Positions 37,908 to 47,037 of a stretch of DNA of 64,000 bases are shown here, piece after piece. A program made the translations under genes and the position numbers. The DNA is from Martinezella lusitana (GTDB lineage Bacteria > Pseudomonadota > Alphaproteobacteria > Rhizobiales > Rhizobiaceae), in assembly GCF_010668395.1 (NCBI RefSeq), contig NZ_WUEY01000017.1:1-64000 (forward strand), read 5' to 3'. Position 1 is the first letter of the stretch. The number at the start of each line of letters is the position of its first letter. Below the pieces are notes generated by a model. It ran no database searches and was not told the DNA's origin. It saw nothing but the letters and a program-made list of their open reading frames with translations.

Positions 37908-38267
37908 TCAATCCAGCGGATTGCCGCGCAAACCGGCTAAAGGGACGATATCGCCGATATCGTCCGTCTCCAGCTCGACGATCCACAAATCCGGATCGAA
38001 TTTCAGTTCGCGGTCGAGGGTAGCGCGGATGTCCTGCGCGTCCTTGCGCTCGATCCGGATTTCGAAGAGCCGCATTCCGCTCTCCTCCTCGTCGAACAGG
38101 CTCTGCGGAGCGGGCCCATAAAGGGTTTCCAATCCGTCACGGAAACGCTGTCGGATGAAGATCGCGCCGGCGTGCTCCTCGCCTTTCCGCTCGACGGCGG
38201 CAAAATCGCCACGGGCGAACAGGCGGCGGACAAGAGCGGAAACAAAGATGTCGCTGCGCAATCTCAT
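37908..38267 (-). CDS. DUF1491 family protein
   Basis: A 119-residue protein starting MRLRSDIFVSALVRRLFARG, the typical DUF1491 opening, with AGAIFIRQR and the C-terminal DPDLWIVELE also characteristic. It is soluble and of unknown function. It is the distal gene of a probable minus-strand unit with the peptidoglycan-binding protein and the kinase, 133 bases downstream of the former. Confidence 0.8.
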   Translation of the reverse strand: MRLRSDIFVSALVRRLFARGDFAAVERKGEEHAGAIFIRQRFRDGLETLYGPAPQSLFDEEESGMRLFEIRIERKDAQDIRATLDRELKFDPDLWIVELETDDIGDIVPLAGLRGNPLD

Positions 38268-38400
38268 ATGCGAGCTATAGCGGCGCCCGACGGCCAAGGC
38301 AATTGAAGCCGCCGCAAAGCGCTCGGCAATCCTCAGGTCGAACCCTGCGCTTCAGGTTCCCTGATCTCCGGCATGTCATGCAAAGCTCTGCGCGGCATCG

Positions 38401-39438
38401 TCAAAGCGCGCCGATATCCTGCAGCTTCCTGAGAACCGCCATGTTCGGCTCCCCGGTTTCCGGCAGGCGATAGTGCTTCTGGAACCGGCGGATGGCCGCT
38501 TTCGTCTGTTCTCCGGCAACCCCGTCGATGCTGACATTGCTGTAGGCAATGTTGCTGAGGCCCTTCTGGATCTGCATGACGATGTTGACCTTGTCGACCG
38601 CATCGCTCGGCCCAGCCTTCGCCGCAACGGCACCGGTCCTCAGGTTCTTGTCGGCATTCTGGATGGCGGCCGCGACCGGGTCTATGGCATCGGCCGTGGC
38701 GGAAACGTTGACAGGGCGCTCGGCAGGGACGGCGGCGGCCGTGCTGGTCCTGCCAGTCGCAGGCGGGGCGCTGGCGGCATTGCTGGCCTTCAGAGCCGCC
38801 AGAAGCTCCGGCGTCGGCACACCGGTCTGCGCCAGGCCGGACGCTTCCTGGAAGAAGAGAATGGCTGATGTCGTGCGCGACCCCGGCTTTCCATCGGCGG
38901 CGCCGTCATAGAGGCCGTGACGGATGAGCTCGGCCTGCACGTCGGCGACCAGCTTCGATGGAGCGGCGGACGGCTGCGTCGCGGCCGGGTTTGCAGGCTG
39001 TCCCGCCAGCGCGGGCGTCGCGGGATCGGAGACCGCATCCTGCCTTTCGATCCGGAAGGTGGTGACGTTGCCGGCATCGGCCTGCTGCGCATGCAGGAAG
39101 GATTTGCGCCCGGGAATCTGGTAGGGCGAGCCGGGATCGCGGGTGCGCAGAATGGGCGACGGATGCGTGCCCGTCTGATACCAGAGCGCGTTGGCGGTCA
39201 CGAAGCCGAAAATTCCGAAGAAGAGAGCGACACCGCCGACAATGGCGGGATGGCGGCCGACCGCGCTGCCGACAAGACCGGCGAGCGCACCCACGCCGCG
39301 AAGACCAAGGCCGCCCAGCGCGGTGCTGCCGCGCAGGCTCAGGCTGCCCAGGGCAACCGCTCCACGGGAAGCGAGGCCGGGCTGCTTGCGCTTGCCCTTT
39401 CCTCTTCCCTTAGGCGATTTTCGCTTTTGCGGGGCCAT
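38401..39438 (-). CDS. Peptidoglycan-binding-domain membrane protein
   Basis: A 345-residue protein. A very basic cytoplasmic N-terminus (MAPQKRKSPKGRGKGKRKQP) precedes a TM helix near residues 63-87. Two PG_binding_1-like domains follow: about 160-212 (DVQAELIRHGLYDGAADGKP...TTSAILFFQEASGL) and about 285-345 (IQKGLSNIAYSNVSIDGVAG...KAAIRRFQKHYRLPETG), separated by an Ala/Pro/Thr-rich linker. It probably anchors to murein. Its start lies inside the end of the kinase gene (29-base overlap), so the two are co-expressed. Confidence 0.85.
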   Translation of the reverse strand: MAPQKRKSPKGRGKGKRKQPGLASRGAVALGSLSLRGSTALGGLGLRGVGALAGLVGSAVGRHPAIVGGVALFFGIFGFVTANALWYQTGTHPSPILRTRDPGSPYQIPGRKSFLHAQQADAGNVTTFRIERQDAVSDPATPALAGQPANPAATQPSAAPSKLVADVQAELIRHGLYDGAADGKPGSRTTSAILFFQEASGLAQTGVPTPELLAALKASNAASAPPATGRTSTAAAVPAERPVNVSATADAIDPVAAAIQNADKNLRTGAVAAKAGPSDAVDKVNIVMQIQKGLSNIAYSNVSIDGVAGEQTKAAIRRFQKHYRLPETGEPNMAVLRKLQDIGAL

Positions 39439-40975
39439 TCATCCCTTCCTTGTTTCGCCCTTCATCTATCTCCACAGTATGTTTCAGGCGCGGCGGAAAA
39501 TCGACAGTGCGATTGACATCCACAGGCTGCATCGCCGCGACACCGGAGCCGTCGAATGGAATCAAGATGGTAATGACCGTGCCCTCGCCCGGCGCACTGG
39601 CAATGGAAAAGCTTCCGCCGTGCAGGCCGACAAGGCCTTTGACCAGCGACAGGCCGAGACCGGTGCCGGCGTACCGGCGGGTATAATCGTTCTGGATCTG
39701 CACGAATGGCTGCCCCAGTGAGGCCAGCCGCTCGCTTGCAATCCCGATCCCGGTATCGCCGATCGACAGCTTCAGCATGCCATCCGTCAGGGCCGCATCG
39801 ATGGTGATCGCGCCGCCGGTGTCGGTGAACTTGATGGCGTTGCCGACGAGGTTGATGAGGATCTGCTGCAGGGCCCGCTGGTCGGCGACGATGTCACCGA
39901 GACCGCGCTGGATGCGGCTCGTCAGGGTCAGCCCTTTTTCCTTCGCCTGCAGACCCAGCATGGCTTCGCAGGTTGAGATCGAATCTTCGATCGAGAAGGA
40001 TTCGAGCAGCAGCTCATAGCGACCTGCCTCGATCTTGCTCATGTCGAGCATGGTGTTGACCACCGACAGCAGATGCGCGCCCGACTGGCGGATCAGGCCG
40101 ACATATTCGCGCTGGCGGTCGTTTTCCAGCTTGCCGAAATATTCGCCGCTGAGAATATCCGAGAAGCCGAGGATCGCATTGAGCGGGGTGCGCAGTTCAT
40201 GGCTGACGGCGGCCAGGAAACGCGACTTGGCGTCATTGGCCGATTCCGCCTCGGCGGTCTTGCGCGCCGCGTCCTCGCGAAGCTTCTGATCCTGTGAAAT
40301 ATCGCGCAGCTGGGCGATGATCGCCGTCAGGCGCCCCTCGCCGTCGCGGCGGGCGGTCAGCTCCATGCGAATATGGACGAACTGTTCGTCGCCGCCGACG
40401 ACCGCGGACCGCTCCAGGCGCAAATCGGCGCCATAGGCATCCCTGCCCTGGCGCAGCACATCGATCGCCTGCAGGAAGACGATCCTGTCGGAAACGTGGA
40501 TCTGCTCGACGAAGCCGCGCCCCGTCGGATCGTGCATCCAGCTGAGGAATTCCGAGCGGTCGCGACCGCCGACGGTGGTCACGTTGCCCTGAGGATCGAG
40601 CAGCAGAACGAGACCGAAGGCGGCTTCGAGCATAAGATCCCGATGCTCGACAACGACGGCCTCCGGCGAACGGGCGAGTGGCCGCTGGCGCGACAGCGCG
40701 ATGCTGCCGACGGCCGAAAACAGGAAGCCGGCGCAAACGGTGGCCACACCGGCAGGCAGGGCAACCGCGGGGCTGGTGATGAAAGACAGCCCGGCCGGAA
40801 CGACGAAGAGTGCGACCGAGGAGATGAGCGCGAGCCGGCGCAAGATCGCCAGCTCCTGTCCATGGACCTCGCCATTGCCGCTCGTCCGGGAGAGCCAGCT
40901 TTGGCCCACACGGTCAACGAGGGCTGCGGCCCCGACAGAAATGTCACTCAATACGCGCACACGACTATCCGTCAA
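39410..40975 (-). CDS. Sensor histidine kinase, PleC/DivJ/CbrA-like
   Basis: A 521-residue kinase. The start is TTG 40975 (MTDSRVRVLSDISVG); a GTG at 40960 is possible. Two hydrophobic segments (about 46-65 and 71-95) are followed by a PAS-like region (about 112-230). HisKA has H259 in FLAAVSHELRTPLNAILGFS, and the HATPase has DTGIGIAS and GTGLGLSLV. The segment LSGEYFGKLENDRQREYVGL resembles kinases of the DivK pathway. In S. meliloti the comparable single-PAS kinase is CbrA, but I cannot establish orthology from sequence memory. It is first in a unit with the murein-binding and DUF1491 proteins. Confidence 0.82.
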   Translation of the reverse strand: MTDSRVRVLSDISVGAAALVDRVGQSWLSRTSGNGEVHGQELAILRRLALISSVALFVVPAGLSFITSPAVALPAGVATVCAGFLFSAVGSIALSRQRPLARSPEAVVVEHRDLMLEAAFGLVLLLDPQGNVTTVGGRDRSEFLSWMHDPTGRGFVEQIHVSDRIVFLQAIDVLRQGRDAYGADLRLERSAVVGGDEQFVHIRMELTARRDGEGRLTAIIAQLRDISQDQKLREDAARKTAEAESANDAKSRFLAAVSHELRTPLNAILGFSDILSGEYFGKLENDRQREYVGLIRQSGAHLLSVVNTMLDMSKIEAGRYELLLESFSIEDSISTCEAMLGLQAKEKGLTLTSRIQRGLGDIVADQRALQQILINLVGNAIKFTDTGGAITIDAALTDGMLKLSIGDTGIGIASERLASLGQPFVQIQNDYTRRYAGTGLGLSLVKGLVGLHGGSFSIASAPGEGTVITILIPFDGSGVAAMQPVDVNRTVDFPPRLKHTVEIDEGRNKEGMNGPAKAKIA

Positions 40976-41412
40976 AACGGTCTCTTATTGGACTGCACAA
41001 TAGGCCTTGCGGACTTAAGGAAAGAATAAAGACAGAACGGGCCGGCCGGCCGAAAAGGCGGCAAAATCCCGTTTTGGCGCAGAAAGCGGGACCTTTGTTT
41101 TTTGTGGTTAACAGCGGGTAAGCAACGGATTTTATTCGTATTTCCGTCGCTCGTTAACTTTTGCAGCAAAGCCATCCGCCGCAAAGCCCTGCTTATCAAC
41201 AGCATCGAGCGAGACATGCTTAACATCAATCGCTACAATTTGAACCAAATGCTGCTCAAAGTCGGAAAGCTAAAATTTGAATCAAAATTGCCGAAAATGC
41301 CGCCGAGTTTTGAAAAGCGCTGTTGTCCTCTGCCGGTTAGGGTTCGAACCAGATCGGACAGGCAAGTCCGAATCGGCGAGCGAGCCGAGCGACAAAGAGG
41401 ATGGGCTAGGCA
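40976..41412. other. Divergent spacer between the kinase and DUF5330 genes
   Basis: A 437-base region with no supported gene. It includes a pure-GC tract (GGCCGGCCGGCC, near 41040-41051), two GTTAAC hexamers (near 41106 and 41153) and an AT-rich stretch after 41210. It should contain both divergent promoters. A GGTTCGAACC near 41340 recalls a tRNA T-arm, but no cloverleaf can be built. Confidence 0.45.
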
Positions 41413-41877
41413 ATGTGGTTTCTGATTAGAACAGGGTTCTGGTTTTCGCTGGTTCTCATGTTTCTGCCGATCTTTGCGAAGCCCGAGGGCGCCTCGCGGC
41501 CGGCCAGCGAAACGACGCTGCAGGTTTCCGACGCAATTTCAGCCGCCTCCGGCGTCGTTCAATATGTCGGCGCCATGTGCAGCGAAAAGCCGGACGTCTG
41601 CGTGAAGGGTGGCGAAACATTGACCGCTCTCGGCAATCAAGTCGGCGACGGTGCCCGCGTCGCCTACGATATGCTCGGCCGTCACTTCAAGGATCAGCCC
41701 TCAAACCTCCAGGCCGACGCAGCAGCTGTACAGGCAAACACCGCCCAGGTTGCCGCGCTGGTCCAGCCGATGCCGGCCAAGCGCGCGATCGGCACGGAAA
41801 CGGCCGATGTCGTCATCACCGGCACCGTCAAGCTGCCATCCTCCATTCCGCTGCCGATGCCCCGCCCGCGCAGCTAA
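41413..41877 (+). CDS. DUF5330 family protein
   Basis: A 154-residue protein opening MWFLIRTGFWFSLVLMFLPI, an N-terminal membrane anchor or uncleaved signal. The central part YVGAMCSEKPDVCVKGGETL carries two Cys, and the C-terminus is Pro-rich (SSIPLPMPRPRS). It matches the rhizobial DUF5330 pattern. The function is unknown. Confidence 0.75.
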   Translation: MWFLIRTGFWFSLVLMFLPIFAKPEGASRPASETTLQVSDAISAASGVVQYVGAMCSEKPDVCVKGGETLTALGNQVGDGARVAYDMLGRHFKDQPSNLQADAAAVQANTAQVAALVQPMPAKRAIGTETADVVITGTVKLPSSIPLPMPRPRS

Positions 41878-42006
41878 GACTTTTTCATTGGCCCAACTTC
41901 AGCGCCGCGGACCTGTCTATGGTCGGCGGCGTTCTTTATTGTCGCGGGTTCAAATCGCGCGTCGTTTGGCCTATATCCAACACAATGGACAATCTGGACT
42001 GTTGCA

Positions 42007-42429
42007 ATGACATCGCTTGACAAGATCATCGAGGACTTTTCCTTCCTGGACGAGTGGGAGGATCGCTATCGCTACGTGATCGAACTCGGCAAGGAGCTGC
42101 CTGACCTGCCCGAGGACAAGCGGACGCTGCAAAACAAGGTGCAGGGCTGCGCCAGCCAAGTCTGGCTCGTAACCCATGCCTCCGGCAACCCTGAAAACCC
42201 GATATTGACCTTTGAAGGCGATTCCGACGCGCATATCGTGCGCGGGCTGGTGGCGATCGTGCTTGCCACCTATTCAGGAAAACCGGCTTCGGAAATCGCT
42301 GCCCTCGATGCGCTCGACGTATTCGGCAAGATCGGCCTGGTCGAACACCTCTCCTCGCAGAGGGCGAATGGATTGCGTTCGATGATCAAACGCATTCGCG
42401 AGGAAGCCCGGATCAGGGCGGCTGCCTAA
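42007..42429 (+). CDS. sufE: SufE-type sulfur acceptor protein
   Basis: A 140-residue cytosolic partner of cysteine desulfurase SufS that accepts persulfide for Fe-S cluster assembly. The active-site Cys C48 lies in NKVQGCASQVWL, the family signature. The C-terminal NGLRSMIKRIREEA is also characteristic. It is a stand-alone gene, not within a suf operon. A bidirectional terminator follows at 42453-42478. Confidence 0.93.
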   Translation: MTSLDKIIEDFSFLDEWEDRYRYVIELGKELPDLPEDKRTLQNKVQGCASQVWLVTHASGNPENPILTFEGDSDAHIVRGLVAIVLATYSGKPASEIAALDALDVFGKIGLVEHLSSQRANGLRSMIKRIREEARIRAAA

Positions 42430-42452
42430 TTTTGCAAAAGCGGCGGTAAGAC

Positions 42453-42478
42453 AAAACCCGGCTCGAAAGCCGGGTTTT
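42453..42478. terminator. Bidirectional terminator between sufE and mucR
   Basis: AAAACCCGGCT (42453-42463) and AGCCGGGTTTT (42468-42478) are perfect 11-base arms around a CGAA tetraloop, with A- and T-runs on opposite sides. It serves both convergent genes. Confidence 0.92.
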
Positions 42479-42501
42479 TCTTTAGCTCAACGGTGGAACT
42501 C

Positions 42502-42933
42502 TCAGCGGCTGCCACGCTTGCGGCGCTGACCGAGGCCCATTTCCTTTGCAAGGCGCGAACGCGCTTCGGCATAGGCGGGCGCCACCATCGGATAGTCGGC
42601 GGCCAGATCCCATTTCTCGCGATATTCTTCCGGCGAGAGACCATGGTGGGTCATGAGATGGCGCTTCAGCGACTTGAAGCTGCCACCACATTCCAGGCAA
42701 GTGATCTGGTCATCCTGCACGGATTTACGGACGGATACGGCCGGCTTCTGCTTTTCGACCACGGTTACGGCAGGAGCCGGAGCCGAGGTGTTGCTCAAGG
42801 CGGAATGTACGTCGGAAATCAAGTTCGGAAGGTCGCTGACCGGTACGACATGGTTGCTGACATAGGCCGCTACGATGTCGGCAGTCAGTTCAACCAGTAA
42901 CTCCTGCCCGTTGCCAAGGGCCGCATCTGTCAT
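42502..42933 (-). CDS. mucR: MucR/Ros-family zinc-finger transcriptional regulator
   Basis: A 143-residue regulator. ATG 42933 has AGGAG 6 bases upstream; the longer frame to 42996 is rejected. The N-terminal half is an oligomerisation region (LLVELTADIVAAYVSNHVVP). The zinc finger is C79-x2-C82-x9-H92-x3-H96 (CLECGGSFKSLKRHLMTHHG), followed by GLSPEEYREKWDL. MucR represses motility and promotes exopolysaccharide synthesis in rhizobia and acts as an H-NS-like protein on AT-rich DNA. Its long AT-rich upstream region fits known autoregulation. Confidence 0.95.
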   Translation of the reverse strand: MTDAALGNGQELLVELTADIVAAYVSNHVVPVSDLPNLISDVHSALSNTSAPAPAVTVVEKQKPAVSVRKSVQDDQITCLECGGSFKSLKRHLMTHHGLSPEEYREKWDLAADYPMVAPAYAEARSRLAKEMGLGQRRKRGSR

Positions 42934-43464
42934 TGTGTTCTCCTGTTCATCGGCTTGCTTGCTGCGCCGCGCCTCCGCGGAGCGCGCAGGGCACAACGTT
43001 GCTATATGATCTGCGCTTGGCTACGGAAATCTGTTGATTTCGATGTTTCCCAGCGCCGGGCAATTCGCGCGAACGTATTGCTCGTATTCGTAGCAGCCAT
43101 CAGCAAGAAAACGGTGCATAACGCCACATTTCTTACTGCATGAAATCCACCCCTAGATCTCATGCAAGGGAAAAACCGCCTCTTGCCGCCCGATGTCAGA
43201 ATTAGCGACCACGATAGCGATCTTTAATCGCTTACCGGAAGAAAGTTTTGCTCAGCTTTTCATCAAAGAAAGATAAAAGCATCGAGAGCTTAAACCCGGT
43301 CGAGACTAACTCAACATCAGAACTCTACTTGAATCTGAATTAGCACTCTTTACCCAAATGTCCAGTTTTTAATCCCGACATTTCTTTGCAAAAAATTCAT
43401 CTACTAAAAAATAGATAACTAATAACGCGAATAGCTATTCCTTCCTTAACAATCTGCGCGTTTG
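42934..43464. other. Long AT-rich region upstream of mucR
   Basis: A 531-base non-coding region between mucR and the end of the Mrp operon. The segment 43200-43440 is strongly AT-rich with many A/T tracts and T-A steps, as expected of MucR target DNA. No ORF with a ribosome binding site, terminator or clear dyad was found. A small RNA cannot be excluded by eye. Confidence 0.5.
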
Positions 43465-43833
43465 TTAGCCCCTTTTTCTATACCCGCCTTTCGCGATTCG
43501 CTCCCGCTGCAGCAATTCATCTCGCACCGAAGGCGGCGTCAACCGATGTCCGGCCTTGTGAGCGGCCCGTGCGAGAAGATGCGCCGAAATCGGTGCCGTC
43601 AGCACGAAAAAGACGAATCCTGCCAGTGCTCGTGCCAATATCGACAAGTCCTGCGAGTGAATACCGACTGCAAGTAGCAATAGGCCGGAACCGACCGTAC
43701 CCGCCTTCGAAGCCGCATGCATGCGGCTGTAGAGGTCAGGCAGACGAACGATGCCGATCGCGGCAATGAGCGAGAACAACGCACCTGCCAGCAGGAGCAA
43801 CGTTACTATGACGGCCCAAAGCATATCCATCAT
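43465..43833 (-). CDS. mrpG: Mrp-type cation/proton antiporter subunit G (PhaG/MnhG)
   Basis: A 122-residue membrane subunit with three TM helices. The family signature GIVRLPDLYSRMHAASKAGT is present near residues 27-46. The C-terminal tail after about residue 95 is basic and cytosolic. It is the last gene of mrpABCDEFG and overlaps mrpF by 4 bases. The Mrp complex exports Na+ or K+ in exchange for protons; in S. meliloti the same genes are called pha and are needed for potassium and alkaline adaptation. Confidence 0.93.
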   Translation of the reverse strand: MMDMLWAVIVTLLLLAGALFSLIAAIGIVRLPDLYSRMHAASKAGTVGSGLLLLAVGIHSQDLSILARALAGFVFFVLTAPISAHLLARAAHKAGHRLTPPSVRDELLQRERIAKGGYRKRG

Positions 43834-44207
43834 TGCCCGCCCTTCTGTCGCTTGTTGCGTTTGTGCGCCTTCCTCTCCTTCGGGACACGGTCGTTGTCGT
43901 GGCCGGAGACCATTGGCTTCGGGGCATCGGATGGCGCCTGCGTCAGTATGAACCGGGCGAAGGCGACGGTGGCGAGAAAGCCGACAAGGCCCAGCGAAAT
44001 GGCGATATCGATATAGAGCGTGAAGCCGGTCTTGATGGCGATGACGGCAATGAAGCCGATGGCGATCGCCACCAGCATGTCGAGCGCCAGAACCCGGTCC
44101 GGCAAGGTCGGACCGGCCACGACGCGATAGACCGTAAGCAGGAAGGCAATACTTAGAATTCCGAGCGCCACCATTGCGGCGGCCGAAACGACGGAAGCCG
44201 CGATCAT
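43830..44207 (-). CDS. mrpF: Mrp-type antiporter subunit F (PhaF/MnhF)
   Basis: A 125-residue protein with three TM helices; the motif RVVAGPTLPDRVLALDML is diagnostic. ATG 44207 (MIAASVVSAAAMVALGILSI) overlaps the mrpE stop by 4 bases. Residues after about 95 form an unusually long, Lys/Arg-rich hydrophilic tail (KERKAHKRNKRQKGG). Confidence 0.92.
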   Translation of the reverse strand: MIAASVVSAAAMVALGILSIAFLLTVYRVVAGPTLPDRVLALDMLVAIAIGFIAVIAIKTGFTLYIDIAISLGLVGFLATVAFARFILTQAPSDAPKPMVSGHDNDRVPKERKAHKRNKRQKGGQ

Positions 44208-44677
44208 CGGAAAGCCTCCAGGATCCGCCGTTCGAAGCCGTCGGCTATGCCGCGCCGGATGGCGTCCGGATCGGAACAATCGAGCGCGTGAACATAGAGC
44301 GTCTTGCGATCATCGGAGACGTCGACGGACAGCGTGCCGGGCGTCAGGGTGATGAGATTGGCCAGCAGCGTGATTTCGAAATCGCGGTCCAACGTCAGCG
44401 GAAAGGCAAAAATGCCAGGCTTCACATCCATTTTCGGGCTCATGACGGCGACGGCAACCGCCCAGGCCGATTTGGCGAGCTCGCACACGAAGAGCAGCAG
44501 AAGCGCAAGAACCCGGCGGACGCGTCCGAGGTAGAGCACGCCGCCGTAGGATGAACGAACAATCGCCAGCGCGATCGCCGCAAGGATAAAGCCGAACAGC
44601 AGATTGAGGAAGGAAGCGCTGCCGGTGATGGCGACCCAGACGACGGCAAGCAGCAGATTGAAAACGAACAGGATCAT
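44204..44677 (-). CDS. mrpE: Mrp-type antiporter subunit E (PhaE/MnhE)
   Basis: A 157-residue subunit starting MILFVFNLLLAVVWVAITGS. Hydrophobic N-terminal helices lead to the MnhE motif ANLITLTPGTLSVDVSDDRK and YVHALDCSD. ATG 44677 overlaps the mrpD stop by 4 bases; the longer frame to 44836 is discarded. Confidence 0.92.
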   Translation of the reverse strand: MILFVFNLLLAVVWVAITGSASFLNLLFGFILAAIALAIVRSSYGGVLYLGRVRRVLALLLLFVCELAKSAWAVAVAVMSPKMDVKPGIFAFPLTLDRDFEITLLANLITLTPGTLSVDVSDDRKTLYVHALDCSDPDAIRRGIADGFERRILEAFR

Positions 44678-46236
44678 TGGGCGCCTCCCGCCGTGGGAAA
44701 GACGGAGTGAAGATAGGCCGACGGCTGTTCGAGACCGGCAGCGGCCGCCTGCGTCAGGCGCAGGAGCGGTTCCGGAAACAGGCCGAAGCCCACGACAAGC
44801 ACGGAAAGGGCAAGAAGCGGCAGTGCCGCCTGCCATGTGATCGGCCCCGCCACCATGGCGTTGCCTGCCGACGGGCGCCAGTAGGCCAGCAGAAACACTC
44901 GCCCGAAAACGATCGTCGTCAGGAAACCGGTCAGGAGGATTGTTGCAGCGAGCGACCAGGCGCCGGACGCAAGCGCCGCCTTGACCAGCACGACCTTGGG
45001 CCAGAAACCGGAAAAGGGCGGCAAGCCGCTGACCGCAAAGAACAGCACCAGCGAAAGGCCGGCAAACCAGCCGCTGCGCCGATAGAGCCCGCCGAGGGCC
45101 GCGAGCGAAAAGCTGCCGCCGAGCCGAGCCGCCTGTCCCGCCAGCAGGTAAAGCGCGGTCATCAGCACCATCGAATGCAGCGCATAGAAGATCGCGCCGC
45201 TGAGGCCATCGGCATTGCCGAGGGCGACCCCTGCCAGAATCGTGCCGATGCCTGAGATGACCACATAGCCGAGCATACGCCGGATATCGTTCGCTCCGAG
45301 CGCGCCAACCACGCCGACAAGCATGGTGGCCATGGCGACGACCGCCACGAGCGGCCCAAGCCCCGCCCGTTCGACGGGCAGCAGCATGACCAGAACCCGG
45401 ATGAGCGCATAGATGCCGACCTTCGTCAGCAGGCCCGCGAACAGGGCGGACACGGTGACACGCGGCGTATGATAGGAGGCCGGAAGCCAGAAATTGACCG
45501 GAAAGGCAGCCGCTTTCATGCCGAAGGCCAGGAAGAAGAGGCCGGCAAGCGTCATCATCGGCGCCGTATGGTCACTCGTCCTCGCCTTCACGGCGATATC
45601 GGCCATGTTGAGCGTGCCGAAGACGGCATAGAGATAGCCGACGGAAACGAGAAAGAGCGTGGTGGCGATGAGATTGAGCACCGCATATTTCAGCGCCCCG
45701 TCGATCTGCTCCGGCTCCGAACCGAGGATCAGCAGCCCGAAGGACGAGATCAGCAGCACCTCGAACCAGACATAGAGATTGAAGACGTCGCCCGTCAGAA
45801 AGGCGCCGCTGACGCCGGCGAGCAGCAGCATCAGGAAAGGAAAGAAGCCGTATCGCCGGCCGCTCACGCTGATTTCGCCGAGCGAATAGACACTTGCCGC
45901 CAGCGCCACGACGGCCGCCGTCAAAGCCATGAGCGCGCCGAAGATATCGACGCTGAAGGCAATGCCGAACGGCGGAAGCCATCGCCCCATGACCATGGTC
46001 ACGGCCCCATCGCCGGCGACCTTGCAAAGCAGGACGACGTCGATCAGCACGAGCACCACGAGGCCGGGTATGGCGATCCAGGCATGCCATTCCGTGCGGT
46101 TGCGCAGCATCAGAAGCAGAGCGCCAAGACCGATGCACAGGGCGACCGGCAGGATGACCAGCCAGTGCCCCATCGGAACAGGTGCGGCGACGAGCGCGGC
46201 GGAGAGTTCGATTGCGGTATCGGTCGGGCTGGCCAT
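44674..46236 (-). CDS. mrpD: Mrp-type antiporter subunit D (PhaD/MnhD)
   Basis: A 520-residue polytopic protein homologous to complex I antiporter-like subunits (NuoM/NuoN). TM-embedded residues are visible in VWFEVLLISSFGLLI and in MKAAAFPVNFWLPASYHTPR, and SALFAGLLTKVGIYALIRVL holds the conserved Lys. Length is normal. It lies 4 bases downstream of mrpC. Confidence 0.94.
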   Translation of the reverse strand: MASPTDTAIELSAALVAAPVPMGHWLVILPVALCIGLGALLLMLRNRTEWHAWIAIPGLVVLVLIDVVLLCKVAGDGAVTMVMGRWLPPFGIAFSVDIFGALMALTAAVVALAASVYSLGEISVSGRRYGFFPFLMLLLAGVSGAFLTGDVFNLYVWFEVLLISSFGLLILGSEPEQIDGALKYAVLNLIATTLFLVSVGYLYAVFGTLNMADIAVKARTSDHTAPMMTLAGLFFLAFGMKAAAFPVNFWLPASYHTPRVTVSALFAGLLTKVGIYALIRVLVMLLPVERAGLGPLVAVVAMATMLVGVVGALGANDIRRMLGYVVISGIGTILAGVALGNADGLSGAIFYALHSMVLMTALYLLAGQAARLGGSFSLAALGGLYRRSGWFAGLSLVLFFAVSGLPPFSGFWPKVVLVKAALASGAWSLAATILLTGFLTTIVFGRVFLLAYWRPSAGNAMVAGPITWQAALPLLALSVLVVGFGLFPEPLLRLTQAAAAGLEQPSAYLHSVFPTAGGAQ

Positions 46237-46240
46237 GGCG

Positions 46241-46618
46241 TCAGTATCCCAACGGCGGCAAAGGCCGCTCGTCCGGTTCGGCCACCAGCATATCGCCTGT
46301 GTCGTCCGTCTTGAGGTCCTGATAGGCGCGGTAGGTCAGGACTAGCAGAAAGGCGAGGAACGAAAAGGAAATGACGATCGCCGTCAGAATCAATGCCTGC
46401 GGCAACGGATTGGCGGCAGCGTTATCGAGCGTGCTCGCTCCCTTCCGGATGATGGGCGGCACTTCGGGCGTGATCCGGCCGGCGGTAAACAGCAGGAGAT
46501 TGACGGCATTGCCGAGGATGGCGATGCCCAGCATGATGCGGATCGAGAATCTCGACAGCATCAGATAGATCGCGGCGGTAAAGAAGATGCCGACGACGAC
46601 GGCAAAGACGGCCTCCAT
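46241..46618 (-). CDS. mrpC: Mrp-type antiporter subunit C (PhaC/MnhC)
   Basis: A 125-residue homologue of NuoK with three TM helices. ATG 46618 gives MEAVFAVVVGIFFTAAIYLM. Signature segments are GIAILGNAVNLLLF and PLPQALILTAIVISF. Its start overlaps the mrpB stop. Confidence 0.93.
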   Translation of the reverse strand: MEAVFAVVVGIFFTAAIYLMLSRFSIRIMLGIAILGNAVNLLLFTAGRITPEVPPIIRKGASTLDNAAANPLPQALILTAIVISFSFLAFLLVLTYRAYQDLKTDDTGDMLVAEPDERPLPPLGY

Positions 46619-47037
46619 CAATCCACCTCCCGCTCTTCGAGCGCAAGCGCGATCGATGTTATGGCCCCGACGACGACCAGATAGACGCCGATATCGAACA
46701 GCATGACGGTGGAAAGCGCCAGCTCGATGCCGAACAGGTGCGGATAGATCCACAGACCCGTCATGAACGACACGCCGGCAAAGACAGATAGAAAGCCCGC
46801 GACGGTCGAGGCCAACAGGCCGAAGCCGGCAATCGCCAGCGGATGAAAGACGATTGCGCGCCGGACGGCAGTCACGCCGCAGGCGATGCCATAGATCGCC
46901 AGCGCCGAGGCCGCTATCAAGCCGCCGATGAAGCCGCCGCCGGGCTCATTGTGGCCGCGCAGCAGCACGAAGACGGAGAAGAGCAGCATCAGGGCGGTCA
47001 GGAACGGTGCGGCGGTGCGGAAGATCAGCGTATTCAT
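46618..47037 (-). CDS. mrpB: Mrp-type antiporter subunit B (PhaB/MnhB)
   Basis: A 139-residue subunit with four TM helices and the motif RGHNEPGGGFIGGLIAASAL. It overlaps mrpA by 4 bases. Because mrpB is a separate gene, the operon has the seven-gene (group 1) layout rather than the six-gene layout with fused A and B. Confidence 0.93.
   Translation of the reverse strand: MNTLIFRTAAPFLTALMLLFSVFVLLRGHNEPGGGFIGGLIAASALAIYGIACGVTAVRRAIVFHPLAIAGFGLLASTVAGFLSVFAGVSFMTGLWIYPHLFGIELALSTVMLFDIGVYLVVVGAITSIALALEEREVD

Noticed and set aside
41340..41360. GGTTCGAACC resembling a tRNA T-loop
   Set aside because: No acceptor, D or anticodon stems can be built around it on either strand.
41935..41990. 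GCGGGTTCAAATCGCG resembling a tRNA T-arm
   Set aside because: The flanking sequence does not give a matching acceptor stem or anticodon arm.
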